Positions 1 to 6,624 of a stretch of DNA of 11,739 bases are shown piece by piece (positions within the stretch are counted from its first letter, which is position 1; each line of letters starts with the position of its first letter). The DNA is from Azospirillum brasilense. Its GTDB lineage: Bacteria > Pseudomonadota > Alphaproteobacteria > Rickettsiales > UBA3002. Under the pieces are notes generated by a model that worked only from the letters and a program-made list of their open reading frames with translations, did not search any database and was not told the DNA's origin. Made by a program: the position numbers and the translations under genes. Location: positions 1 through 11,739 of the forward strand of contig QFOX01000058.1 of the NCBI GenBank assembly GCA_003241645.1, in the 5' to 3' direction.

Positions 1-348
1 GATCATGAATTGCTTGCCGCCATCGTCCAGCATGGCCTGGGTGATGGGCGAGGGGAACCCGTAATAATGCGCGAACACCTGCTGCGAGGTTTCAAAATTG
101 GCGTATTCGTAGGGGTTGAACACGATCACGCTATCCCAGCGGTAGGGGTAAAGCTGGGCCAGCACCACCGGGTTGCCGCGCAGGCGATGTTCGATCAGCC
201 ATGCTTCCAGCCGCAGCCGCTCATCCAGCATATTGGGGTGGGCAAGGCGAATGAGGGGAATGTAGAACAGCGCCAGCCCCACCGCGATCAACACGGCCAG
301 CAGCCATTTCTGTTTGCGCGTGCTTTTACGGCGAGGCGCGCGGATCAT
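1..348 (-). CDS. Unrecognised membrane-anchored protein, C-terminus cut off by window start
   Basis: This is the first 116 codons of an open frame that runs off the left edge of the window. It opens with a basic stretch (about 10 Arg or Lys in residues 3-14), followed by one hydrophobic helix at about 15-33, so it is probably a single-pass inner-membrane protein whose bulk lies outside the cytoplasm. After the helix comes a soluble part rich in Tyr, Trp and Leu, including an LAQLYPYRWDSVIVFNPYEY stretch at about 66-85. I do not recognise the family. Its ATG shares the four bases ATGA with the bioA stop codon, so it is almost certainly co-transcribed and translationally coupled with bioA as third gene of the bioB-bioA operon. 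No strong Shine-Dalgarno is visible, which fits coupling. A role in biotin metabolism is possible from position alone, but it may simply be a passenger. The reading frame is sure; the function is unknown. Confidence 0.8.
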   Translation of the reverse strand, partial: MIRAPRRKSTRKQKWLLAVLIAVGLALFYIPLIRLAHPNMLDERLRLEAWLIEHRLRGNPVVLAQLYPYRWDSVIVFNPYEYANFETSQQVFAHYYGFPSPITQAMLDDGGKQFMI

Positions 349-1598
349 ACCAGCCGGTCCATGGCCTTCAGCAGCACATCCAGATCCGCATCGCTGATAT
401 TCAGCGGTGGCGTCACATACAGAATATTCCCGAACGGCCGAAGCCACACGCCATGGGTCAGGGCTTCGGTGCGCATGCGCTGCACATCCTCGCGCGAGCA
501 CTCCATTTCAACCACGCCGATGGCGCCTTTCACCCGCACGTCGCGGACCGCAGGGCGCTGCGCCAGATGTTTTAGGCCGTCCCATAATTTTTGCTCCAGC
601 GCTTCGGCCTGCGCAAGGCGCGGCTCGCGCTCGAACAGGTCAAGGCTGGCATTCGCCGCGGCGCAGCCGATCGCATGCGCCATGTAGGTGGGGCCATGCA
701 TCAGCGCGCGCTCGTGGCTGTCGCCGAGGAACGCATCGAACACGTGGGCTTTGGCCAGCGTGGCGGCCAGCGGCATGTGCCCGCCGGTGAGCGCTTTGCC
801 GAGGCACAGAATATCCGGCTCGATGGCGGCTTCATGGCAGGCGAACAGGTTGCCCGTGCGGCCGAAGCCGGTGGCGATCTCGTCGGCAATGAAGAGGATG
901 TCCTGCTCGCGGCAGACGCGTCGGATCTCCGAGAGAATATCGGCGGAGTGGAACTTCATGCCACCCGCGCCCTGCACCAGCGGTTCCATGATGAGGGCGG
1001 CGACCTGCCCACGAATGGCGGCCACCGTGTCGGCGAATTCGGCAAAGCTGTATTCGTCGTGCGGAATATCGAGCTGGTAGTTCTTCAGCGTCAGGCTGCT
1101 GAACGCGCCTTTGAAATCCGAATCGCTGCTGACGCCCATCGCGCCCATGGTGTCGCCATGGTAGCCATGGGTGAAGTAAATGAACTTCGTCCGTTTTGGC
1201 TCGCCCTTGTTGCGCCAGTATTGCAGCGCCATTTTCATGGCGACCTCGACCGCGACCGAGCCGGATTCGGCAAAGAATACGCGCTCCATGCCCATGCGGG
1301 TGAAAGCGCACAGGCGCTGCGCCAGCTGATAGGGCTGCGCGTGGGCGAGGCCCGCGAACATGACGTGGCTGAGCGTGCCCGCCTGCTTCTGGATCGCTTC
1401 CACAATGTGCGGGTGCTGGTAGCCGTGGCAGGTGCTCCACCAGCTGCTGATCCCATCCACCAGTTCGCGCCCATCGGCCAGTTGCAGGCGGCTGCCTGCC
1501 GCGCCCAGCACGGGCACGGGCGGGGCTACGGTCTGCATCTGTGCGTAGGGCAGCCAGATGTGGGGGTAGCCTTGATCGAACCAATCGGTGTTGTTCAT
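345..1598 (-). CDS. bioA: Adenosylmethionine-8-amino-7-oxononanoate aminotransferase (DAPA synthase)
   Basis: This cytoplasmic PLP enzyme transfers the amino group of S-adenosylmethionine to KAPA to make 7,8-diaminononanoate, the third-last step to biotin. The 417 residues cover the full class III aminotransferase length. Visible landmarks are HIWLPYAQ with Tyr18, GISSWW (49-54), HGYHGDT with Tyr146, the cofactor Asp239 in ADEIATGFGRTG, the Schiff-base Lys268 in LGKALTGG, HGPTYMAH (301-308) and Arg387 in WLRPFG. These match the E. coli BioA residues Tyr17, Trp52, Tyr144, Asp245, Lys274 and Arg391. The start is fixed because an in-frame TGA, supplied by the adjacent palindromic repeat, lies three codons upstream of the ATG. 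The leader has only a weak GGGAA, also within the repeat. The gene lies 88 bases downstream of bioB, and its stop overlaps the next gene by four bases. Confidence 0.97.
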   Translation of the reverse strand: MNNTDWFDQGYPHIWLPYAQMQTVAPPVPVLGAAGSRLQLADGRELVDGISSWWSTCHGYQHPHIVEAIQKQAGTLSHVMFAGLAHAQPYQLAQRLCAFTRMGMERVFFAESGSVAVEVAMKMALQYWRNKGEPKRTKFIYFTHGYHGDTMGAMGVSSDSDFKGAFSSLTLKNYQLDIPHDEYSFAEFADTVAAIRGQVAALIMEPLVQGAGGMKFHSADILSEIRRVCREQDILFIADEIATGFGRTGNLFACHEAAIEPDILCLGKALTGGHMPLAATLAKAHVFDAFLGDSHERALMHGPTYMAHAIGCAAANASLDLFEREPRLAQAEALEQKLWDGLKHLAQRPAVRDVRVKGAIGVVEMECSREDVQRMRTEALTHGVWLRPFGNILYVTPPLNISDADLDVLLKAMDRLV

Positions 1599-1601
1599 GA
1601 T

Positions 1602-1673
1602 TTGTCATTCCCGCGAACGCGGGAATCTCCTTGGTTTATGGGAAGGAGATCCCTGCGTGCGCAGGGATGACAA
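1602..1673. repeat. Nested palindromic repeat between bioB and bioA
   Basis: Two 31-base arms (1602-1632 and 1643-1673) are inverted copies of each other at 26 of 31 positions, around a 10-base centre. Each arm also holds its own perfect hairpin: ATTCCCGCG-AA-CGCGGGAAT on the left and ATCCCTGCG-TG-CGCAGGGAT on the right. Four of the five differences between the arms fall as two pairs that keep each small hairpin perfect; the fifth is in a hairpin loop. The outer ends are TTGTCAT and ATGACAA. The form recalls short ATTCCC...GGGAAT palindromes such as dRS3 of Neisseria and similar dispersed elements of many proteobacteria. It fills nearly the whole bioB-bioA gap, so it should be transcribed and could fold as one long or two short stems. 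It also supplies the stop codon and weak ribosome site just before bioA. I see no second copy in this window. Confidence 0.85.
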
Positions 1674-1686
1674 TGTAGGAAATAAA

Positions 1687-2667
1687 TCATGCAGCCTTGG
1701 CTGTTTCTTCCGGCGCAAGCACCATGGGGCGCAGGCCCAGCTCGGCGAACAGCGCATCGTCGCTATCCTCGCCGGGGTTAGCGGCGGTGAGAAGTTTCTC
1801 GCCATAGAAAATGGAATTCGCACCGGCGAAGAAGCACATGGCCTGCGTTTCCTTGGTCATGTGTTCGCGCCCGGCGGAAAGCCGCACGAAGCTTTTCGGC
1901 AGCATAATGCGCGCCACCGCAATGGTGCGCACGAATTCAATCGGGTCAAGCCGCGGCGTGGCTTCCAGCTGCGTGCCTTTGATGGCGATGAGCATGTTCA
2001 TGGGCACGCTTTCCGGGTGGCTGGGCAGGTTCGCCAGCGTCACCAGCAGGTCGGCGCGGTCAGTTTCCTGCTCGCCCATGCCCATGATGCCGCCGCAGCA
2101 GGTCTTCATGCCCGCGTCGCGCACGTTGGCCAGCGTATCCAGCCGGTCCTGGTAGGTGCGGGTGGTGATGATCTCGCCGTAGAAATTCTCCGACGTATCG
2201 AGGTTGTGGTTGTAATAATCGAGGCCCGCATGCGCCAGCTCCAGCGCCTGTTCGGGGCTCAGCATGCCAAGGGTGGCGCAGGTTTCCATGCCCATGGCCT
2301 TCACGCCCGCGATCATTTCCTTCAGCGGTTCCATGTCACGCGATTTGGGGCTGCGCCATGCCGCGCCCATGCAGAAGCGCGTTGCGCCGCGTGCCTTCGC
2401 ATCGGCGGCGTTCTTCAGCACTTCCTCCACCTCCATGCGTTTGGTGGCTTTCACCTCGGTATCGAACTTGGCCGATTGCGAGCAATAGCCGCAATCCTCG
2501 GCGCAGCCGCCGGTCTTGATGCTGCACAGCGTGCTTACCTGCACTTCGTTGGGGTCGAAATGCTGGCGGTGGATGCTGGCCGCTTCAAAAAGCAGGTCGT
2601 TCAGCGGTTTGGCGAACAGGGCTAGGGCCTGCTCGCGGGTCCAGTCATGGCGGGGATTGCTGTTCAT
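1687..2667 (-). CDS. bioB: Biotin synthase, radical SAM
   Basis: BioB inserts sulfur into dethiobiotin to close the thiophane ring, the last step of biotin synthesis. The 326 residues include the radical-SAM cluster motif in GCAEDCGYC with Cys55, Cys59 and Cys62, which bind the [4Fe-4S] cluster. The sacrificial [2Fe-2S] cluster ligands are also present: Cys99 (RFCMGAAWR), Cys130 (METCATLGM), Cys190 (KTCCGGIMGMGE) and Arg262 (VRLSAGRE). All sit two residues later than their E. coli equivalents. YNHNLDTS (152-159) and NSIFYGEKLLT (284-294) are typical of the family. At 326 residues it is about 20 shorter than E. coli BioB, mostly at the C-terminus. It is the first gene of the leftward operon. 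Its start region lacks a clear Shine-Dalgarno, and the place where one would sit falls in one arm of an inverted repeat (see the divergent spacer). Confidence 0.98.
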   Translation of the reverse strand: MNSNPRHDWTREQALALFAKPLNDLLFEAASIHRQHFDPNEVQVSTLCSIKTGGCAEDCGYCSQSAKFDTEVKATKRMEVEEVLKNAADAKARGATRFCMGAAWRSPKSRDMEPLKEMIAGVKAMGMETCATLGMLSPEQALELAHAGLDYYNHNLDTSENFYGEIITTRTYQDRLDTLANVRDAGMKTCCGGIMGMGEQETDRADLLVTLANLPSHPESVPMNMLIAIKGTQLEATPRLDPIEFVRTIAVARIMLPKSFVRLSAGREHMTKETQAMCFFAGANSIFYGEKLLTAANPGEDSDDALFAELGLRPMVLAPEETAKAA

Positions 2668-2744
2668 TTAATGCTCGCAAAGAATGCTGATTTCTGCGAG
2701 AGGATTAGCCGTTTCGCCCCCGGCTGACAAAGGAAAAATAGCAC
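2668..2744. promoter_or_regulatory. Divergent bioB / bioF promoter region with an inverted repeat
   Basis: These 77 bases separate the two biotin operons and must hold their promoters, unless those reach into coding sequence. CTCGCA at 2674-2679 and TGCGAG at 2695-2700 form an inverted repeat whose half-sites are 21 bases apart, two helical turns, as expected for a dimer operator. Alternatively, in the bioB mRNA the same repeat would form a hairpin covering the ribosome-binding position. I do not see the BioR-type TTATMKATAA site or a BirA-type operator. On the minus strand TTGTCA (2730 back to 2725) is a fair -35, but the matching -10 (TAATCC) is poor. On the plus strand TTGCTG at 2657-2662 and AAGAAT at 2680-2685 are a weak pair. 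AAAGGA at 2729-2734 is the bioF ribosome-binding site. The regulatory role is inferred from layout. Confidence 0.5.
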
Positions 2745-3872
2745 ATGCCGAGCCTTGACCTGTTTGCCCGCACTGCGCTGGACGCGATCGACGCGCGCCA
2801 GCAGCGCCGCGTGCTGGTCGAATCGGTGCGTGAAGGCGTTCAGATCCGCCGCGACGGTGTGGATTACACCTCCTTCGCGTGCAACGATTATCTGGGCCTC
2901 GCCCAGCGGCCCGAAGTGCTGGAAGCGGCACGCACCGTGCTGGAAAAAGCAGGCGGCGGGGCGGGGGCTTCGCGCCTTGTTTCCGGCAACCACGATCATT
3001 ACGCCCCGCTAGAGCAGGCACTGGCCGCCCATAAGGGGCAGGAGGCCGGGCTTGTCTTCGGCAGCGGCTACCTCACCAATCTGGGCATCATTCCGGCCCT
3101 GGTGGGCAAGGGTGACCTCGTGCTGCTGGACAAGCTGGCCCATGCCTGCATGCTGGATGGGGCGGTGCTTTCCGGCGCGACGATGAAACGTTTCCGCCAT
3201 AACGACGCCATTCATTTGCGCGCGTTGCTGGAAGAGGGGCGCGAGCATTATCGCCATGTGCTGATCGTGACCGAGCATATCTTCAGCATGGACGGCGACC
3301 GTGCGCCGCTGCAGAAAATGAGCGCCATCGCCCGCGAGTACGACGCATGGCTGATGGCCGACGATGCGCATGGGCTTGGCTTCTTCGAGGAACATGCCAG
3401 CCTCGGTGTGGACATTTGGATGGGCACGATGAGCAAAGCGCTGGGCAGCTATGGTGGCTACGTCACCGGCAGCACGCCGCTCATCGAGTATCTGGTGAGT
3501 GCGGCGCGCAGCCTTGTGTTCACCACCGGCTTGCCGCCCGCCACTTGCGCGGGGGCGCTGGCGGCGTTGCGCATCATGCAGCGCGAGCCGGAATTGGCCA
3601 AACGCGCCCACGGGCACGCGGTGGCGGTGGCAAAAGCGCTGAAACTGCCGCAGCCCGCCGCGGCCATTCTGCCGCTGATGCTGGGCAGCGAAGAAGCTGC
3701 GCTGGCGGCCAGTAACACGCTGCGGCAATACGGGCTCTACGTGCAGGCGATCCGCCCACCCACCGTGCCACCGGGCACGTCGCGCCTGCGGTTGGCATTC
3801 TCCGCCGCGCATACGGATGCGCAGGTGGAACAACTGATCGGCACCCTGCAGGATGTGAGCGTGAGCGCATGA
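2745..3872 (+). CDS. bioF: 8-amino-7-oxononanoate synthase (KAPA synthase)
   Basis: This PLP enzyme of the alpha-oxoamine synthase family condenses pimeloyl-ACP with L-alanine, losing CO2, to give KAPA. The 375 residues match the usual length. Visible motifs are YTSFACNDYLGLA (41-53), GAGASRLVSGNHDHYAPLE (72-90), His133 in LAHACMLDG (cofactor stacking), Asp206 and His209 in MADDAHGLG, and the Schiff-base Lys231 in GTMSKALGSYGGY. RPPTVPPGTSRLRL (337-350) is the usual C-terminal signature. The ATG follows AAAGGA at ten bases. It is the first gene of the rightward operon, and its stop overlaps the start of the esterase gene by four bases (ATGA). The product is therefore made together with the enzyme that releases its acyl substrate. 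Confidence 0.97.
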   Translation: MPSLDLFARTALDAIDARQQRRVLVESVREGVQIRRDGVDYTSFACNDYLGLAQRPEVLEAARTVLEKAGGGAGASRLVSGNHDHYAPLEQALAAHKGQEAGLVFGSGYLTNLGIIPALVGKGDLVLLDKLAHACMLDGAVLSGATMKRFRHNDAIHLRALLEEGREHYRHVLIVTEHIFSMDGDRAPLQKMSAIAREYDAWLMADDAHGLGFFEEHASLGVDIWMGTMSKALGSYGGYVTGSTPLIEYLVSAARSLVFTTGLPPATCAGALAALRIMQREPELAKRAHGHAVAVAKALKLPQPAAAILPLMLGSEEAALAASNTLRQYGLYVQAIRPPTVPPGTSRLRLAFSAAHTDAQVEQLIGTLQDVSVSA

Positions 3873-4534
3873 GTGTGCTTACCTTCAGTGGCTGGGGCCA
3901 GCCGGCGGATGCGCTGTCGCATGCACTGCAATTGCCGGATGCGGCATGCTTCGATTACAGCCAGTATGCCGGGCTTGATGCCGCCATCGACGCGCTGCGC
4001 GGCACGCGCGCAGGCCATGTGGTCGCGTGGTCGCTGGGTGGGCAGCTGGCGCTGCATGCCATGGCGCGCGGGGCGCTCCTGGCCGATCGGTTGACGCTTC
4101 TCGGTGTGCCGTTTCAGTTCGTGCAGAGCGATGATTATACCCACGCGATGGACCGCTTCACCTTCGATACGTTCCGCGACAATTACGCCCGCGACGCGGC
4201 GCGCACGGCCAGCCGATTCCAGGGGCTGGTGGCCAAGGGCGATAGCCGCTTCCGGCAGGTGATGGCGGGGTTCCGCAGCCACCCGCACATTGAAGATACA
4301 ACGCGCTGGCTGCCATGGCTGCATGCGTTGGACGATGCGCCGGTTTCCGCGATCACGCTTGCAGGTGTTCCCGCGACCACCATCATCCATGGCAGCAACG
4401 ACGGCATTGTGCCGCTGGCGCAGACGCAGGCGCTGCAGGCGGCCATGCCGCATGCCACGGTCGAGGTATGGGAAGGTGCGGCCCATGCACCGCATCTGCA
4501 TGATGCGCAACGGCTGCGCGCGGCGTTATGCTGA
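3869..4534 (+). CDS. Pimeloyl-ACP methyl ester esterase, BioG/BioH-like alpha/beta hydrolase
   Basis: The likely role is to hydrolyse the methyl ester of pimeloyl-ACP methyl ester, ending chain elongation and freeing pimeloyl-ACP for BioF. Position supports this strongly: it lies between bioF and bioC, with a four-base overlap on the first and a seven-base overlap (ATGCTGA) on the second. The 221 residues form a small alpha/beta hydrolase. Nucleophile Ser55 is in VVAWSLGGQ, the acid is probably Asp178 in IIHGSNDGIVP, and the base is His206 in GAAHAPHLHD. The second half, including the AAHAP motif, resembles E. coli BioH. The N-terminus (LTFSGWGQPADALSHAL, then CFDYSQY) instead resembles the shorter BioG esterases, which have a FAGWG loop. 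It is shorter than BioH (256 residues). I leave the symbol open; the esterase role is likely and the subfamily is uncertain. Confidence 0.85.
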   Translation: MSVLTFSGWGQPADALSHALQLPDAACFDYSQYAGLDAAIDALRGTRAGHVVAWSLGGQLALHAMARGALLADRLTLLGVPFQFVQSDDYTHAMDRFTFDTFRDNYARDAARTASRFQGLVAKGDSRFRQVMAGFRSHPHIEDTTRWLPWLHALDDAPVSAITLAGVPATTIIHGSNDGIVPLAQTQALQAAMPHATVEVWEGAAHAPHLHDAQRLRAALC

Positions 4535-5292
4535 TCCAGCAGGCACAGTTGCAGCGCAATTTCAGCCGTGCCGCCGCGCAGTATGGCACGCATGCGCAGT
4601 TGCAGCAGCAATGGCGCACCGAGCTTTTTGAACGCGCGCTTGCCCATGCGGCAAGCGGCAACATGCGCGTGCTGGACGTGGGCAGTGGCCCCGGCGCGTT
4701 CGCGCAGGCGTGGCGCGCGCAGCGCCCGCAGGACCATGTGCTGAACCTTGATATTGCCTACGGCATGTGCGTGCAGGCGCACCTGCATGCGCCGAGCCTG
4801 CAGGCATCGGCCACAGCGCTGCCGCTGCGCGACGGCAGCGTGGACCTGCTGGTGAGCGCGCTTTGCCTGCAATGGGTGGATGATCTGCCGCGCGCCATGG
4901 CCGAAATGGCGCGGGTGCTGAAACCCGGCGCTGCCGCCATGGTGATGACCCTTGGCGCGCAGACGCTGCAGGAGCTGCGCACGCTGGATGGCGCGTTGCG
5001 CCTGCTGCCTATGCGTGACGCCACTGAATACGCCGCCGCCGCCGAACGGGCAGGGCTGGTCGTGAGAACATGCGAGCAACGCCTGCAGCCGGTGGCCTAT
5101 GCCGACCTGAAAGCCCTGCTGCATTCCATGCGCGCCATTGGCGCGGGTGCTGCCTTCACCACCCCGGCAACACGGCTGACGCCGGGGCGTTTCCACGCGC
5201 TGGCGCAGGCCTATGCGCAGCATCACCCCCATGCGTTGGGTGGTGTGGTGGGCAGCTGGCAACCGCTTTATGTGCATCTGGTGAAGGAATAA
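4528..5292 (+). CDS. bioC: Malonyl-ACP O-methyltransferase
   Basis: BioC uses S-adenosylmethionine to methylate the free carboxyl of malonyl-ACP (or malonyl-CoA), disguising it so that the fatty acid synthase extends it to pimeloyl-ACP methyl ester. The 254 residues begin with the BioC-typical NFSRAAAQYGTHAQLQQQ (11-28). The class I methyltransferase motif I follows as VLDVGSGPG (48-56), then an acidic strand end at LNLDIAYGM (72-80). ALPLRDGSVDLLVSALCLQW (97-116) is the characteristic post-motif region, and LARVLKPGA-like residues are near 127-135. LLHSMRAIGA (197-206) matches the C-terminal part of the family. Together with the esterase it makes the BioC-BioH-type route to pimelate, so no BioW or BioI is needed. 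Its start lies inside the end of the esterase gene, with no good Shine-Dalgarno, so translation is probably coupled. Confidence 0.95.
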   Translation: MLIQQAQLQRNFSRAAAQYGTHAQLQQQWRTELFERALAHAASGNMRVLDVGSGPGAFAQAWRAQRPQDHVLNLDIAYGMCVQAHLHAPSLQASATALPLRDGSVDLLVSALCLQWVDDLPRAMAEMARVLKPGAAAMVMTLGAQTLQELRTLDGALRLLPMRDATEYAAAAERAGLVVRTCEQRLQPVAYADLKALLHSMRAIGAGAAFTTPATRLTPGRFHALAQAYAQHHPHALGGVVGSWQPLYVHLVKE

Positions 5293-5296
5293 CGGC

Positions 5297-5959
5297 ATGG
5301 GCGCATATTACATTGCTGCCACGGGCACCGGCATCGGCAAAACCTTTACCACCTGCGCGCTGGTGCATGCGGCGCGCGCGCGCCAGCGTTCGGTCATGGC
5401 GTTCAAACCCATCATCTCCGGCTATGACGTGACGGATGAAGCGTCGGACACCGCGCAGCTGATGCAGGCGCTGGGCAGCCGCGCGATCGATGAAATCTCG
5501 CCATGGCGGTTCGCGGCACCGCTTTCGCCCGACATGGCGGCGCGCAAGGAAGGCCAGCAGCTTAGCCTCGATACGCTCGCCGGTTGGACGCAGCAGGCCC
5601 GCGATGCCGCCGATACGGTGTTCATTGAAACGGTGGGCGGGTTGATGGTGCCGCTGAACACCGAGCACACCACGCGCGATTGGATGCAGGCGGTGCCCCT
5701 GCCGCTGATCATGGTCACCGGCAGTTATCTGGGCGCGATCAGCCACACGCTAAGCACGCTGGAAGCCGCGCGTGCCGCGGGCCTTGCCGTGATGGCGCTT
5801 TTGGTGAATGAAAGCGCCGATTCCACCGTGGGGCTGCAGGCCACCCGCCAGAGCATTGCCGACCATGCGCGCGATATTCCATTGATTCTGGCGCAGCCGC
5901 GCGTATCGTCACCGGCAGAAGCCACCGTCATCCACTCCCTGATCGAGCATTGCGCATGA
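5297..5959 (+). CDS. bioD: ATP-dependent dethiobiotin synthetase
   Basis: BioD carboxylates 7,8-diaminononanoate with CO2 and ATP to form the ureido ring of dethiobiotin. The 220 residues show a P-loop ATGTGIGKT (8-16) with Lys15 and Thr16, Lys37 in AFKPIISG (substrate carbamate site), Asp51 in EASDTAQL and Glu111 in FIETVGGLMVPL. These are the expected Mg-ATP and substrate residues, comparable to E. coli Lys15, Lys37, Asp54 and Glu115. Two details differ from the E. coli form. The P-loop lacks the Asp and Glu of GTDTEVGKT, having Gly at both places, and EGAGG is replaced by ETVGG. The key catalytic residues remain, so I expect an active enzyme. AAGGA at 5284-5288 lies eight bases before the ATG, inside the end of bioC. 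The stop overlaps the RDD gene by four bases. Confidence 0.96.
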   Translation: MGAYYIAATGTGIGKTFTTCALVHAARARQRSVMAFKPIISGYDVTDEASDTAQLMQALGSRAIDEISPWRFAAPLSPDMAARKEGQQLSLDTLAGWTQQARDAADTVFIETVGGLMVPLNTEHTTRDWMQAVPLPLIMVTGSYLGAISHTLSTLEAARAAGLAVMALLVNESADSTVGLQATRQSIADHARDIPLILAQPRVSSPAEATVIHSLIEHCA

Positions 5960-6624
5960 TTCATTTTTTCGAGAAGCTTAAAGAACTCGCCATGATCTCG
6001 CCGCCACGCAAAACGGATGGGCCGGTCTATGGCGACGTATTGTCGCGCTCGCTTGCGGCCGGCATCGATCTGTGGGTGCTGTACATGATCTTCATGCCCA
6101 TGTTCCAGCTGCTGGGCGGTGCATTTTTTCGGCATGTGGATCCGGCCGCGATCGAGCGCGTGAACGCCTCCGACACGGTGGCGGAGGCGCTTACCGCCTT
6201 CATCGAAACCGGGCTGGTGAATGTGTGGATGCTCAATGGCGCGGTGCAGCTGGTAATCCTTGCCGCCGCCGTGCTGGGCATGCAGATGAGCTGGAAGAAC
6301 ACGCCGGGCAAATGGCTGCTCGGGCTGAAAGTGGTGAAACGCCACAGCTTTGAGGAGCCAAGCCTGTGGCAATATGTGCGCCGCATGCTGGGCTATGCCG
6401 TGGCCGTACCGCCGCTGATGCTGGGCATTTTCTGGGCCAGCTTCAACAAGGAACATCGCGGCTGGCACGACATGATCGCGGGCACGGTGGTCATTCAGAC
6501 GCGCCCGGCTGGCTGGTATTGGGGGCAGGTGAAGCGTGGGGTGGCGCACCTGCGCGAGCGCTTTGGTGCGCGTAAAACGACGCCCCCGAGTGACGCACCG
6601 AGCGATACGCCGAACGATCAGTGA
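5956..6624 (+). CDS. RDD-family integral membrane protein
   Basis: The 222 residues show the RDD fold signature: Arg31 and Asp38 at the entry of the first helix (about 36-54), a second helix at about 93-110 followed by NTPGKWLLGLKVV (115-127), and a third helix at about 145-163 followed by RGWHDMIAGTVVIQ (168-181). The tail after about 200 is polar and rich in Pro, Asp and Thr, probably cytoplasmic and disordered. RDD proteins are small three-helix membrane proteins, mostly of unknown role; some have been linked to ion transport. The ATG overlaps the bioD stop as ATGA, so I prefer it to the in-frame TTG two codons earlier. It ends the biotin operon, but its family is not a known biotin factor, so a link to biotin is only positional. 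The 3' end overlaps the converging gene by seven bases. Confidence 0.9.
   Translation: MIHFFEKLKELAMISPPRKTDGPVYGDVLSRSLAAGIDLWVLYMIFMPMFQLLGGAFFRHVDPAAIERVNASDTVAEALTAFIETGLVNVWMLNGAVQLVILAAAVLGMQMSWKNTPGKWLLGLKVVKRHSFEEPSLWQYVRRMLGYAVAVPPLMLGIFWASFNKEHRGWHDMIAGTVVIQTRPAGWYWGQVKRGVAHLRERFGARKTTPPSDAPSDTPNDQ

Noticed and set aside
591..1670. Long plus-strand open frame (359 codons) opposite bioA
   Set aside because: It mirrors bioA in GC-rich DNA. The translation is rich in Arg, His and Ala with no recognisable motif, whereas bioA on the other strand has all its catalytic residues.
1588..2625. Long plus-strand open frame (345 codons) opposite bioB
   Set aside because: Shadow of bioB. It has no family features, a biased composition and no ribosome-binding site.
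5372..5383. Run of alternating CG bases in bioD
   Set aside because: It simply encodes Ala and Arg codons in a GC-rich gene; there is no reason to see a structural or regulatory element.
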